A stretch of 64,000 nt of DNA from Vandiemenella viatica (GCA_031002005.1 JARYHS010013630.1:32079504-32143503); one strand, 5' to 3'; counted from the first letter of the stretch, positions 47,350 through 60,601 are shown. Made by a program: numbers and translations. Notes: generated from the letters alone by a model not told the origin.

Positions 47350-49000
47350 GCCTCTCAAACTACACACTTCACAAATAAAAATACAGAACACAAAAGTTGC
47401 ACATTTCACAGCCTTTCTAGGTTAAGTGCTCCGGGTCTAACGAATCCGGTTTGAATTCTGGAGGACACAAGTTCTTCCTCCGCTCTCATTATTCACTCAT
47501 GTGTACTACAGGAGACCGGTGGCATGTGGTCAGGTCGAGAACAAAGAAAAAAAAATCATTTGTGAGTATATATGCTAGCTATTTGTTATTGTTTTGATAA
47601 TAACTGAAAAGCAACACACCAAACTCTTACAACCTCCTGCCGGGAACACAGTCTTCTGCCCTTCCACCAATCCTTTGTCAGATTCTTGGTGGTTTAATTA
47701 GTACGGCAATTAAGTAGTTCACAATGTATTTCAGTTTAGACTTATTTTTATTCATAAAGAAACTCGACGTGAACGATAGTGTTTGCATGCATAGATACAA
47801 TCCAGAGATTGCATACAACATTCCTTCCACAGTTAATTTAGTCGGTGAAAAACTTTGCCGAAAAACTTACTAACTGTAAAATTGTCTCTGTCTTAGATGA
47901 TCGCTTTATATAAACTCTACCGAAATTTTTAGAACACTTCAAAAGATTCTTCTCGAACATTAACAATACTTAAACAATTGAAACATATTAAAAAACAATC
48001 AGAATTAATACATAATCTTTTACAATCAATACAAAATGGTCAGAAATGGAAATTAAAGATACTTAAACACAGAAATCATTTTAAACTGTAGCAAATTGCT
48101 CTTTAGACATCGTAACTTGCATTAATACTTGGAATTATAAACATTTAAACACTTCTCTTGCACAATTCTGTTCTTAAACAAATTAAATAGCCTCTAAATA
48201 ATTTCTTTCATAAAGCAAAGTCGATATACATTGATTTACAGAAAATTGAAAAACAAACATACAAGATCATATTCAACCAAACTCTAGCTTAATATAATTG
48301 CTTCATAAAATACAATTACATTTAATTTTAGATTTGAGGGCTGTTACACCTTCTTTTACACTATTGCAATGGCCAACTGGCTCCTTTGTTTTGCACACTC
48401 TTTTCTATCCATTTAATACATTTATATGGTAGAGGAATACGACTAATTTTAATAATATTATAAATGGCTGTGTAGATGTTTGGATTATCCGTCTCAATTA
48501 CGAGTTAATTCTTTAACAAGTGAAATTCGGCACGTATTTAATTTATATTCTAGATAGCAACATAGGATAGTTTTTATCCCGCAAAAACGAATGATTCCTA
48601 TGGGAATCGTTATTATCAATTCACATTTCACCAACACCAAAGCTTAGAGGCCACGTTTATTCTTTGCTCTTACGTATATCAGAGATACTTTGACATATTC
48701 TTAAAAAAAAAATAGAAAACTGCCCATACTATTTTCTAGGAGTTGGGTTACGATGTACGTAGGGAAATAAATAAATGTGTGTAAGCAGTGTGTGACGTGT
48801 TGCGCAGATGATATGTTCCGTTTAAAAGCGCGAAAATATATGCACTTGATAAAGTAATAGTTCCGGAGCAGGAAATATATGTTCTTAAGCTTTTTAAAAA
48901 AGTATGTTTTAAATTCGATAAATTCTCACGGAGACGTCCTCAGTTGCAGGGAATAAAATAGTATGATATTGATGTATAGTAATTTATGAGTAGTTAAACT
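47350..49000. other. AT-rich sequence, nothing recognised
   Basis: No gene or RNA signal. 47302-47340 resembles a fragment of the common SINE (GGCGAATGCCGGGATACTCC). Confidence 0.4.
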
Positions 49001-49067
49001 TGGGAGAAAATAATGGTAAATGGTGATTATATACTAGGTAGTAGAAAAGTTATTAAGTTAGTATTGG

Positions 49068-49140
49068 ATAACAGTCACGTGGTTAGAGTTGCCTGTTTCT
49101 GCACAGACGGCCGCGAGTTTGATTCGAGACCATACCTTTT
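49068..49140 (+). mobile_element. tRNA-like SINE head
   Basis: CACGTGGTTAGAGTTGCC resembles an A box, and GCGAGTTTGATTCGAGACC has the form of a B box, about 35 bases apart. A pyrimidine tract follows. It is unlikely to be a working tRNA, as no convincing acceptor stem is visible. Confidence 0.4.
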
Positions 49141-49194
49141 TTCTGTATGCATTCATTTCTTTATTACTGTTCACTTAGGGGAAAAAAAAACTTA

Positions 49195-49450
49195 GTTTAC
49201 AACCCGAAGGTTGGGTGGATCCTCCCGAAGGAGGCATACTAAGCCATTGTGTCAGAGGTAGGACGGCCAGTTCCTTTCCTCTAGGGCCTACAGTTTAACG
49301 TGGAATCCGAACCACGGAGCGTCCTGGCATAGCTCATATGATTAAACACAACTCTCAAAATTCCTGTGCCTGCCGGGATTCGTGCCCGGGGCAGGAATAG
49401 CGAACGTTTTTAAAGCAAGCGCCTTAGCCACTGAACTACCAGAACGCTCT
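49195..49450 (-). mobile_element. tRNA-derived SINE, second family
   Basis: The minus strand begins with a tRNA-like head, GTTCTGGTAGTTCAGTGGCT then GGGCACGAATCCCGGCAGG. It continues into a body with CTCCGTGGTTCGGATTCCAC and GTTAAACTGTAGGCCCT, and ends in a T/A run. The same body occurs at about 395-460 and 56062-56105 in the two copies of the 1-kb repeat. Confidence 0.65.
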
Positions 49451-50068
49451 TACTGTTCACATTAAGTAACATTAAAAATTTATTTTTATAAAAATACATC
49501 TAAATTCATATTTTATTTTATTTTGTAGGCTTGGGGTTAACGATTTGGGTCATAATTTAAGAGAAATCAAGGTTTGAAAATTGTTTTATGAAAATACACC
49601 CCAATTCATATTCATTTTTCTTCAAAGGCTCGGACATCTTGGAAGAAACAAATGTTTCTCAACAGGTGGCTGAAAATAGTGTAGGAGTAAATCAACCGTG
49701 GCATACGCCTTCTGCGTATGGTGACTGTTAATCGACATTTTTTTACGTTCAGAGGTCAGTTGGCGTGTTCGATTGGATACACATGTTTGTAATAGGATGA
49801 CTAAAAATTACGCCCCTTTCTAATCAAGTGTAGTAATTGGCCTGCAGACATTCATTTGACAGAAATGGGAACCAAAATAACCTATAATAATATCATTAAA
49901 GATCATATTAAAACATGTATTTCGATGTGTAAGTTCTTTTTTAAAGCAGAATGAATTTATCAAATCGACATCGTCAAAAAATAAAAAATTCAGAGAGAAA
50001 ATATAACTATTTTATATGTTAAATATTATTGTAACTTGTTTGTTGTAGAACGTTTTTATTAGTATACT

Positions 50069-50870
50069 AGATTATTCGTGCAAAAATTTGCGAATAAAAT
50101 ACGACGAATAGTGAGGTTGATGGCTCGTAATAGGATGACAAAAGAACAGCCTCATTTGTAGCATTTGTTTATTTGTTTAGTACGTAAAAAATTACACATG
50201 TTGTTCTTCAAACTTTTTGACGCATATAACATTTGTGTGAGAAACTGTCACTGACCTTAACGGAATACAACTAACCTAAACAAAATACACAGCATATCCA
50301 TACCTGTGTCATATGTGTTGCTGCCATCATAGCCCCTGAGAAAATTTTGTGAATAAAATGTTTACATAGGAATTGTATGCCAAAAAAGGAAAACTGCTTA
50401 CTGTACTAAAAACATTTTTGATATTTCTGTGACATGTGATGCTGTTATCTCTCAATCATTCTCGCCGGACTTTATTAATATCTCTGTTATATGTGTTGAT
50501 ATTATCTAGCGGATTTGCTCTGAACTGTCTCATACCTTCAGATTTGTTACTTTTACCATTTAAGAGTCAAATACCGAACATTGTTTTTCCTGATTTTTGA
50601 TGTTGCTCAAGTGGAGACCTTAATCTTTAAAATGACACCGCATTTGTAGATTTCTTTCAGGTATCAAGGAAGATAAATGGCTCGTGACAAAAAGAAAAAC
50701 ACATTATGGAAATAATGATACTTTTGCCTTTCTAGGGTCGAATTCCGAAAAAAATTCTTTCTTAAAATATGATGTGACTTAGGCGGAGATCTTAATATTT
50801 AAAGTGATACCTCATTTATCGATTTCGTTTAGATATGAAGGGAGATAATAGCATGTGAAAAATACTCTTA
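50069..50870 (+). repeat. CTAG-headed element, short copy with two to three units
   Basis: The head CTAGATTATTCGTGCAAAAA and the following 300 bp (including ACTGTCACTGACCTTAACGG) match 21793-22130. Then come two to three units with GGTATCAAGGAAGATAAATG and TTCTTAAAATATGATGTGAC. It is the same family as 21791-26272 without the array expansion. Confidence 0.8.
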
Positions 50871-53800
50871 AGTAATATATCCGTTGGAATATTTACTGCT
50901 ATTACTATTACTATTATTATTATTAAAGACAATTCTTATAGTATATCAAACTTCGAAGAGGACGAAGTTGCGGGTAAATGCTAAGGTCTCAATAATTCTA
51001 TGTCAATCCTCAGAAACAAAATTAACAAATTACCCATGTCGTAAAATTAGTTACCAGTGATGTCTGGCACCTTTCTCGTTTCGACATATGTTTCTAACAT
51101 AAACCGTGTTTGTGTGTCGAATTACAGATTTTTCTTCCAGTAGCTCCTAACTTTTGCTGTAAAGTTCACTACGCAACACACGCTTTTTTTAAACCTTTTC
51201 TAAATGTAAATAAAACAATGCTTGCTGTTAATGTGTTTTCCAGTTTCCTCGGTACGTGTTGTCCAGACGGCCTGCCCATGACGATTACAGGCTGACAAAG
51301 AGATAGGAGATAAACACCAGGAGAAGAGAGCCTGTCATCGCCTTCTGCAAACCAGTACTCCGCAGAATGACTGAAGCTTCTGAAAACTCGCTTTTTTTAA
51401 TTTGTTTTAGGAGCGCTACTTTATTATATCGATATCGTTTTCGCTCAGTTGCGATTGATGTCATCCGACGATCGTTGTAACAACGATTCAAAATTACTTG
51501 TATACCATTCAAATAGTTACAATCATTTGATCAATGCGAATAAAAGCCATTTATTTTTACTGCCCCTGTGCTTTCATTTCGAACACATAGCTTGCTGTTA
51601 GGTGTACCAAGTCAAATCCAGCGCCGAGGATGCGGAGCTATACCTCCGCCAATCACATTTTGTCAACTGCAGCCACCTGGGCAGGTACAAATTTTTTGTC
51701 CGTATTGTTACCTAAGAACTTCTAAGTTAATCGCAATTATATTGCGCTATATCTGTATATCATGTAGTATTAAAATCTATTCTACACACGGCAAATTTTT
51801 TCTGCCTAGTTATTTGTTAAGCTGAAGCCACAAAAATATTAAACGACCCACACAAAATTTGAACATTGATAACACTGCATGAGGTGACATAGGTGGTCGA
51901 CTTTGCAACTCATGTCAAATAAATAAATTCACTAAGAACTTGTGATTTACATGAGATCAGATACACTGGCAGTTCTTTGACTTTAAATTGATCCTTGTCT
52001 GAAAACTTTTCTGAGAGATGTATAAAGACGCACTTTGTACTGTGGTTGCATAGATTCCAAAATTGTTACTATATTCAAATAAAGATTCACATTTCTGATA
52101 ACATCTTGTCCCGAAGACATGCATACACGAATGCATTCTTACACACAGTTTTTATTAAAGGTAATTAGTTGGTTGGCATTCTGTTTTAATCCTGCTGTGG
52201 GTAGCATATGTAATGCCAACTTTTAAATGATTGTGTTGTAGCCTAGCGACATAGGGTTCCACTTGCCTACAATTTTGTTCAAACTTTCAACGACATAAGG
52301 GACACTATATCTTGTCTTTACGTCACACGCTGTGGCGGCGGTAGTTTCTTACCTGCTACTTCTTGTTTTTCCCTGCGGATCAGCTGTTGCTGTGTAGGTT
52401 CTGTCTGTCTCGATATCTCCTGTAATATTATCACCCTCTTGCCTTGCTTTCTTTGTGGCGAGTGCTTCCAGTTCGGTTGTTCTATGCTGCTTGGTGGCAG
52501 TGAGAGGTTAACTAATCTTTCAGTGCTGAAGTCTGTGTTCGCGATGGAATTGACCCTGCCACTCAAGTTGTGAGTCAAGAGGCATCTCACCGAATGAGTT
52601 CTGAAAGTGGTTGTCTGTATCGCGTCCTGAATCAACAATTTGACCCGTATCGTAGAACGCGTTTGTCCATTACTTTAACCGAAAACTTCGACTATGTCTC
52701 AGTGTCGATAATTTAGAAGAACGGTACGAGTCATTGCTGTAGGCGTATTCACTAATATCAACACGGAAAAGTGATTCTCTGAGAACTATTAAAGCAACTG
52801 CCACTTTGTCACCACACACTGGTCACAATCCATTTGATACTTACTGCACTTAATGACAGGTTATAGCTTGGAGTCCTAGTCACGTGAGGAGTATTGTACT
52901 GCGATGTCTTTTATCGTTTAAAAATCTCATAAATGTTTCTATGAACAGTCTTTGATTATAATGTAGATGTATATCCACTTAATTATTGTGCAAATGCTTT
53001 AGTATTAGATGAAATTCACGGGGACGTTAAAAAATAGAGCTTCCATTCCCACCCGCAAATCAATAATTTGGAATGATTTTTTTTCATTAAACACTACTGC
53101 AAAAGTGATATGTTGCCATAGCTGTTTAAACATTTTGAAGAACCAGATCAACCGAAAGCGTATTTATCACTATACCAGTATTCGCACGAGACTTTCAAAC
53201 GTATCTCTCGCATTTAAGTGCCTCGTGTAAACTGAAGTAGAATGTATTTCCATTCACTCTATGATAACGACTAATATGTTACTGAGAAGGTATAAATAGC
53301 CATAAAAAGAAAAAACTCCTTTACCTTATTGACATGAGGGTACTTTAATGAGCCAAATTGTTTGTGTTATCTCCAAATGATAATTTTAAGGCAAAACAAT
53401 GACATACACTTGATTATATGTGAAGACGAACTATATGTTTAAAGTAATTCCTCAAATAATAAAACAGCTCAAACATTGAACCTTGAAATAATCTTCTATC
53501 TATTTCGTATAATATCACTTCCTCAGTATAGGCAATTTATTTGGAAAGGGTAATTTTTTTAATTTTTATTTTTTTATATAAAACTAGAAAATGAGGAATG
53601 CGGTATTTGTACAACACTTTAGTTGCTCAAATGTATCCAATATTCCAGTTCAAACTTTTTGTGAGTTCTAAAAAGTCTCATTTTTTGGTAGTTACACATA
53701 CAGCCAGCATACAAACGGTGAACAACATATTTGAGGAACTATTGAAGTTGTTTGGATACATGTGAACAGGGCAGTTCATTTTCTGTTTAGCATTCCAAAT

Positions 53801-54300
53801 TAAGTCCCGCACTGGGAAGAAACTAGTATTTTTCATTATGTCCACTACCATCCCATTTCTCTCTCCATCAAGTATGAGGTTGCGCTCGCTGTATTGGTGT
53901 CCCAATCATGTTTATTACAGCAATATCGCATTTATTTACAGTCAACCATGTTATTTATACTTGGTGTCGAGTAATCGAATCACCTATATATCTATTACTC
54001 CGCATCTCCAAAATTAGCCACTTCATCTGAAAAACCACAAGTGTTTAGATATCGATTTTCTATTTCATTAATTTCTATAATGATGTGTACATGAGTCTAC
54101 TAAAAAGTTGGGTAAGGCAAGCAACCTTGATATACTTCTCTCTCTTTCATACATCTCTCTCATACATCTTCTACCACCTGTACACTTCTTTCCTTCATTG
54201 CGACATTGGGATCTTCCTAATTAGTACTAATTCTGCGACTATCAATTTTTCTTAGCACTTCCAACTTTTATATCTTGGCAAGGAAGAGGTAGCTTGAAGC
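50871..54300. other. AT-rich sequence, nothing firmly recognised
   Basis: An (ATT)n microsatellite lies at about 50895-50925. 52318-52638 holds a 106-codon minus-strand open frame (rich in Q, R and K) with no family motif. No gene is supported. Confidence 0.4.
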
Positions 54301-55489
54301 GGTCCGCTCGCGGAAGCTTCATATTTTACTAGCTAGCGTTGGTCGGTGTGAGCAGCAGAGACTATTTCGCAGTGCAACCATCGCGGCACCCTTTGTAGTG
54401 CAGTGCAGGTGTTTGGAGATGGGAAACGAGTTAATGGGACCGCACATTCCTTCAGTGGGAGACAGTCCGCCCGTGCGAGCGGTTCGTGAAGTATAGAGTG
54501 GTTGTTTTCGTGCATGCATGGAAGAATACACTATTAATTGATAATAAGTTCAGACAAGGTTTTGTTTTTTAGTTTTCACGCGAAAACCCTCGTTTTGAGG
54601 AGACGATTGCAGCTGGCCAGTGAGACGCCGCACCGTTCGAAAGAATAATCATTGAAGGAGTTCCAAAGCAAGTGCTCGTCCAGTGTTAAACACAGTGCGA
54701 CGATTAAATTATGTTTTGTTAGTGTTGCGCACAGAAATACCAGAAGATCGGACAGCGCTGACTTCAACATAAACATCAACTAGATGGTAATTACACAATT
54801 TTTATCCCGCCATATCAAACCGAGTCAAAGTGTGGCGCATGTACACGAAAACGGAAACCTGTAGAGACTCTCTGATTTTATTTTCAGTTAATCGGACTTT
54901 GTTCACGATCTGTTATTTCATTGTTTATTATATAGATTTAATATTTTTGTTATATGTGTTCGTTAATGCAAATCACCTTTCCTTATGTTGATAACAATAA
55001 ATGCAATTGTCAGTATATAAAATTAATATAAATTTCCTTATAATAAAAAAACAAATAATTACATTTCTAAATGTTTATTGAAAATTCTGGAAGTACACCT
55101 TCCATTGCGCTCAGGCAAAATTGAGCAAGGTATTTTATATACAAAATTTTAATGACAGAGAGTAATAGTAACTGGTGGCAATCCTTACTCCCGGATACAC
55201 TACAAGCTCTGTGGGAATTCCTAATAGTCGTTCTTAATTTGGAGTTTCTCTTATGTACATGTTTTCCTGTGTTTCTCCAAATGATTATGTCACTGTCATT
55301 CTTACTGATACACGCACAGACACCTGCATATAACACGAAATGAACGATGTAACAAGTTTGTTCACTTTGTTGAGCTTCACTGATGCTGTTTCAAAGGACA
55401 AAACGAGTATAGAAAGGCAATTAATAACGGCATCCGCTCATATCCACTATAGTGCGGCCTTTATAATAGGCTGCGTGGGTCTTTAAATA

Positions 55490-55930
55490 AGTGCCAGAAG
55501 ATAGATTTGCTGCAAGGATACTATGCGGAGAAGTAATGACTAATCCATCAATTGTATTATGTACCCATCCTAAATTATGCTCCCTAAACCAGAGCATTGA
55601 AGAAACTGAATATGAGAAAGCTACAGGAAGTGAAATAATTTTTTTCGGTAGCAGAATAGGCGTAATAAGAACGAGCAGGATAAAGAACTTTGTAGTTAGG
55701 GATACAGTGAAACAGGAACTCTTACAGAAAGAAGGAAAGACTTAAACGGTATGGATGAGAAACATACAGTCCAGTATTAAGAAAGAAACGTGAAACGAAG
55801 AGGAAGATGAAGAATGATAACAGGAGGGAAATCTACCAAGGTGATTGCGGAGAGTTGGTGGGAAGGAAGAGGGAGAGAGCTGTCTTCAAAGAGCGCTTGA
55901 AAACTGTAGATGTTGACGACATACTTAAAT
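55490..55930 (+). mobile_element. Possible RTE-like RT C-terminal remnant
   Basis: An open frame encodes RIKNFVVRDTVKQELLQKEG, which resembles the segment upstream of the 'RWYGHV' block in RTE-type reverse transcriptases, followed by basic sequence with stops. It lies in the segment unique to copy 2. Confidence 0.35.
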
Positions 55931-55977
55931 ATTTAAGTTAAATTATTACATTATGCCTTTTAAGAGGTGTGCTGTGT

Positions 55978-56062
55978 GGTCTCGTGGCTCAGACTGGAGA
56001 TCTAAAGGTCTCCAGTTCGAATCGCCGTCTCGGTGGGCACAGCATGATGTATAATGTGAGGT
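55978..56062 (+). mobile_element. tRNA-like SINE head (third type)
   Basis: GGTCTCGTGGCTCAGACTGG is A-box-like and GTCTCCAGTTCGAATCGCCG has a B-box core. It leads directly into the body shared with the SINE at 49195-49450 (TTCCGTGGTTCGGATTCC). Confidence 0.5.
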
Positions 56063-56392
56063 ACGCCAGAATGCTTCCGTGGTTCGGATTCCAAGTTAAT
56101 TAAGGCGGAATGTGTAGCCAATAAAAACATTGTCACCAGGTCATTGGAGCCACACGAGTCTTTACCTAAGAGGTGTACATTTTGTAGTAATGCTAGTGAA
56201 TTTAGCTACCTGGAAGTGCAGCGAACCGACGCGACGCCCAGAGGTGACCACGAGCCGACGCGTGATACGGCGTCAGCAGTCGCGAGCGGGCTTGCGCAGA
56301 GCACGGTAGGCGGACGTAATTCCCGATTTGTGACCAATCATACAACTTTGCACTCCATTTCAGCAATGATCACCTAAATTCAAGATAGCAAC

Positions 56393-56622
56393 CGAGCGTG
56401 GTGGTGTAACGGTTAGTGTTCTCGCCTCACATTCGGGAGGACGCCGGTTCGAATCCCCGTCCGGACATCCAGATTTGGGTTTTCCATGGTTTCCAAAATC
56501 ACTCAAAGTGAATGCCGGGATGCTTCCTTCAAAAGGCCATGGCCAAATTCCTTCCCATTCCTTGCCCCGCATCCTTTCCCGTCTCTAAAGACCTCGCTGT
56601 TAAGAGACGTTAAGCAGTTAAA

Positions 56623-56653
<31 letters not shown>

Positions 56654-56692
56654 AAAAAAAAAACAAAAAAAAAAAACAAGATAGCAGAGATA
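56393..56692 (+). mobile_element. tRNA-derived SINE, full-length, with target-site duplication
   Basis: The head GAGCGTGGTGGTGTAACGG (A box) and GGTTCGAATCCCCGTCCGG (B box) enclose a CACAT anticodon-loop-like stretch; tRNA-Val(CAC) is a possible source. The body has GAATGCCGGGATGCTTCC and the tail is about 70 bases of A with single C interruptions. The flanks repeat CAAGATAGCA on both sides. The empty site is present in copy 1 at about 745-760. Confidence 0.9.
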
Positions 56693-57954
56693 GCAGCTAA
56701 CTGTTGCAAGGAGCAGAAGCTACGTTCTGTGTTGTTTACTCGGCAGTTTGGAATATACTGCAAAAAAATCGAAACTGTACTAGTAGCAGGTGTTTTTATT
56801 ACGCTAAACCTCCTAATCTGTATTGAAACCAACAACACCGTGGTCAAGAAGATCTCATAACATCCTATTTTCAATATATAAATCTTTAACAGACTTTTGT
56901 TGCCTTCAACATCTAATCGTCTACGCAGTTTGGTAATTCTGCACTATTTAAAGATTATCTTGTGTCAATGACGGCAGATCGTCATCCTGATGAAGAAGAA
57001 ACATCAAGAAGTCAATATCGGACAAGTTAGTCATACCACGCCCGTTAGACAATCAATTACCACTCGGCCACGGAACGAGTTCTGTTGTCATCAGCACCAC
57101 ACCCAGCACAGAGGTCCATTACGGAGGTTAAGTTTTGTATGAGAAAGTTTTTGTTGATATCTGGTAGAAGCGTTATAAAATACAGAACGTTGGCGATTCT
57201 TATGAAATTAAGGAACTGCTAACCACATGAGAACCTTTCGACGTCTTGCGTTATCTGTGTGTAAAGAAGTGTCTTCAGATTTATTTACTTTTTCTGGTCT
57301 TCATCAATGTATCGAATCTCACACACTGAATTTTGATCACCTGCGATCCAACGCCAGGAAGGATATATATATACTGTTTCCGCCGATTACCTTCTGTAAG
57401 AGGCACATGAGTATTCTGTTCCCTCCGTTTACTCGAGCGTAAGGGAAATTGGCTTCATTGGGAGTTACTGATCGGTATAGCGCTCTTAGGATCCTCTGCA
57501 GGGTGGTGAAAGTAAAATGCTCTTCTATATGACTTTCAAACTGCAAGGCTCTTTCAGACGACGATAAGAGACTAAAAGAGTGCCACAGATACGGGTACCT
57601 AAAAAAATTTAAAGGATTTAACGTTTAGATATCTTGAGCGTCTCTCAGAAGAGGCAGGCCGCTGTCAGTGGTAATTCAGATCTCCCCTATAACTTGAGAA
57701 AAATTACAACATTGCTTTTACGGAATGCAAAAAAGAGTACACAACTTTGCTACAAAATTTATTTCTTTTACGTAGTATGGTAATTTATCTTTATTTACAA
57801 ATTCTTTTAACAACATTTGACAAATCTCAAACGATATTTGAATGTTTTAAAAGATTTCTTGAACAAAAACTGAAGCAGACTTGATACTATTCCACTGTAG
57901 CCTTTAACTTCTCACATATCAAAACAGATTATGCTTCGGCTGCTTACATATTAC

Positions 57955-58046
57955 AGGGCAAATGTAGGTAGGTGCAGGAAAGGGGGAAGATGGGTGTGTA
58001 AGGAAATTGCCAGCGGAGCGTGTGCTCCATTGCAATTAAATTAAAT
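57955..58046 (+). mobile_element. Non-LTR 3' tail fragment
   Basis: Reverse-complement match to 3255-3345, ending in the same ATTGCAATTAAATTAAAT tail. It is the 3' end of the CR1/L2-like family, with no coding part visible. Confidence 0.6.
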
Positions 58047-58607
58047 CTGCAAACGAGGTGTCTCTATCTGGCCCTTCGTTGCCACATTATGTAAAAACGG
58101 GTTGGAAGCTTAAATCTGAGGCGTATCTTACTCTCTACGTGACGGGGGGACGAAACAAAAAATGATAATCTGTTCGTAACCAGAATAAACGGGCACCACA
58201 GATCACAGAAACACTCCTTTACGATACCCACTACATTACACATACACACCCTCCTCTTCGGATTCTATAAGCATTAATTTATCTGCATAACTTTTTTTAC
58301 TTATTTCTTCAGTTTTATGAAATACAATACTTTACAGTAAACAGAAAACGAAAATCAAACCACTACATCAAAAATGAGGTGCAGTAAACTGTTATGTTTA
58401 CTTTGCGGTAAAGATCACAATGATATTACATTACAAACCTGAGACAGAATCCTAGCCAAAGTTTCTGTTTAATATCGAAACTAAAATACCATCGCATTTA
58501 TGTAGAAAATTTGCATTAATATTAAAGTGCCCAATTTTCACGTAACTTTACGAACATTTCATTAAATAAATTCTTCGTTCAATGTAGGCTTTCATGGCCG
58601 GCATTAA

Positions 58608-58738
58608 CTTCACTCAGAATTTCCGGGCTAAAAGGCCGCTTAGCCTCCGATGATGTCTTCCGCAGCTGAAGACGAAACGTTAGGGAAAAGTTTTACCTAT
58701 CGACCACGGCCATTTAGCCCGGAAATTCTGAGTGAAGA
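58608..58738. repeat. Small inverted-repeat element with hammerhead-like core
   Basis: Arms CTTCACTCAGAATTTCCGGG (58609) and CCCGGAAATTCTGAGTGAAG (58719) are exact complements within a longer near-match. Between them, CCGATGA (58647-58653), a 6-bp GTCTTC/GAAGAC stem and GAAA (58674-58677) recall a hammerhead core. Confidence 0.6.
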
Positions 58739-58739
58739 A

Positions 58740-60500
58740 AAATTCAAGTAGTTTTATGAACGTTTGATTAGTTAATTTGTTAATTCTTCTGGTACATTAC
58801 GTTAAAGTACACAGAAAACGATAATAAAAAGTTCCTGATAACTGGAGGAACACCGGAAATAATAAATTAACTAAAAGATACGAAACTTCTTACATGATTT
58901 TAGACTTGTTTCCTTCTCCAGTATAATAATTGTTACTATATCTGCCCAGGAAAATGTTAGTAGAATTTAAAATCTGACAGCAAAAGTTTTGTTCAGGACA
59001 CCATTTTCTACGCCCATAGCGAATAAGAACTTCAACTTGTTGCTGGTTATTGAACCGTTCCGTCACCCGTATGAAAACATATAAATAGTCACTCTGCCGT
59101 AATAGTAACAAACGGCCACTTGTTATGATTTACTGAATCGTTATCGCCTTATATCTTACAGCTGTAAATATTATTTTACAGATCTCCATTTAGCCAATGA
59201 GTGCAACCTTTGCACGACGCTAATTTATTCGTAGTTGGCGATAGCTGTTCTCATCCTGATGGATCCGATAATTTAAAATTTGTATCACAGACTTCATTGG
59301 TATAAGTCCTTAAATAACAACAATAAAGGAAATTGAGATTCTTGTCCTTATCGACCATTCCAAAGTTTGACTGTGTGGTGATCATATACGTCACCAAATG
59401 TTCATAAAAAAGGCAAAATGTTTTGCGTGAAGTGAACGTGCTTGGAGGAGAGGTTTCGGTAACAGATGGATTTTTTCGGTTTGGCGCCGACTACTCAGTA
59501 TTGCGGAGACAGACAATGGTCTGACCTTGAACGAGGAGGACGACTCAGGGTGGCCGCAGCAGTTAGAGGAGAGGAGAGTGAATCTCCCTCTTTAGGTGGC
59601 GGCGGAAGACTGTTTTCCTGGAGCGCATAGCGTGATATGTAGAGAGCGCCAGAAATGGAAAAGCCAACCAGGTAGCTGGAATTTGCGCGCGTTTGACTCC
59701 TTCGATGCTCTTCTGTTGCTTGTGGACGAGAGGAAGAGGTCAGGAACAACAAGAAGAAGATAGCAGACATATTGGCGCAGTACGTAGCAAGTGGCGGGCA
59801 GCGCTGTTTGCTGTGAATACAGTTTTTATTTATATTTGTGAGATGCTGCAGCACCAGAAAGGGCTTCATATGGTAAGGTACCATTCTTTCTGACTAAACA
59901 GTTTTGACATTTCGCTACCATAGTGATTAGACCCAGTGCGACCCTGTGAGCTAATTGAGTCTCCCAACTTATCTTTCAACATCATTGAACTTCAGTGATC
60001 TAGCCGTGGGACTGTTTAAATGATTGATTATCGAATATACGCCCTTCTGGAACAGAACTCTAGAATCTATTCATTCCTTAAAAGTCACGTATGTCGATTT
60101 TTGTGCTAATTCCAATTACATATGTCTCATTATTGCTAGGATAAAAATTGAATTGTCTTTAATAAATTTCTTCATTCTTATATTCAAATGTAAGGCAGAA
60201 CTCTGTTCCTTTTAATCTTCCTCTTTTGTAATGGCGCCCTTAAAAATATTTATCATAGTAATTAATTGAATAAGTGAAACGCAAAGGTAAAAAAAAAAAT
60301 TATTTTGAAAAACTCATGAGCAGACGAGATTAAAGAGACCATTTCAACTGAAGAAAAAGGGATTATCACGAAAAGAAACGTGAAAAAATATTATCGATCG
60401 TTAATTTGGTTTCTGATACATTCAAGATGTATTTAAAAAAAACCAATGTAATTAAGTTCAAAGAAAGTATTACACACCATCAAACATTTATAACGGTTTC
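58740..60500. other. Intergenic sequence, nothing firmly recognised
   Basis: 59500-59800 is more GC-rich with short frames on both strands but no family motif. It lies 3' of the HSP70-like gene. Confidence 0.4.
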
Positions 60501-60509
60501 TATTTTTAC

Positions 60510-60515
60510 TTTATT
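60510..60515 (-). terminator. Poly(A) signal of the HSP70-like gene
   Basis: AATAAA on the minus strand, about 90 bases downstream of the stop codon at 60602-60604; spacing is plausible for a short 3' UTR. Confidence 0.45.
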
Positions 60516-60601
60516 TTACATATACGTCCGAATAAATAGTTGAAGATGTGTTTGACCGACTGTGACGCGACTTGTTTCGGTTCTGATCGCTACCTCACTG
60601 T

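Larger units (their letters stand above)
54418..57010. repeat. Interspersed repeat, copy 2 (interrupted by insertions)
   Basis: 54434-54833 matches 1-383, and 56062-56980 matches 395-1048. In between is a 1.2 kb segment absent from copy 1, and at 56393-56692 a SINE is inserted. Copy 2 continues past the point where copy 1 meets the gap, reading CATCCTGATGAAGAAGAAAC. Confidence 0.88.

Noticed and set aside
52318..52638. 106-codon minus-strand ORF as a gene
   Set aside because: No recognised motif, no splice signals or conservation evidence; kept only as a remark.
56393..56470. Functional tRNA gene
   Set aside because: A and B boxes are present but the sequence continues into a SINE body and poly(A) tail with target duplication; no acceptor stem closure.
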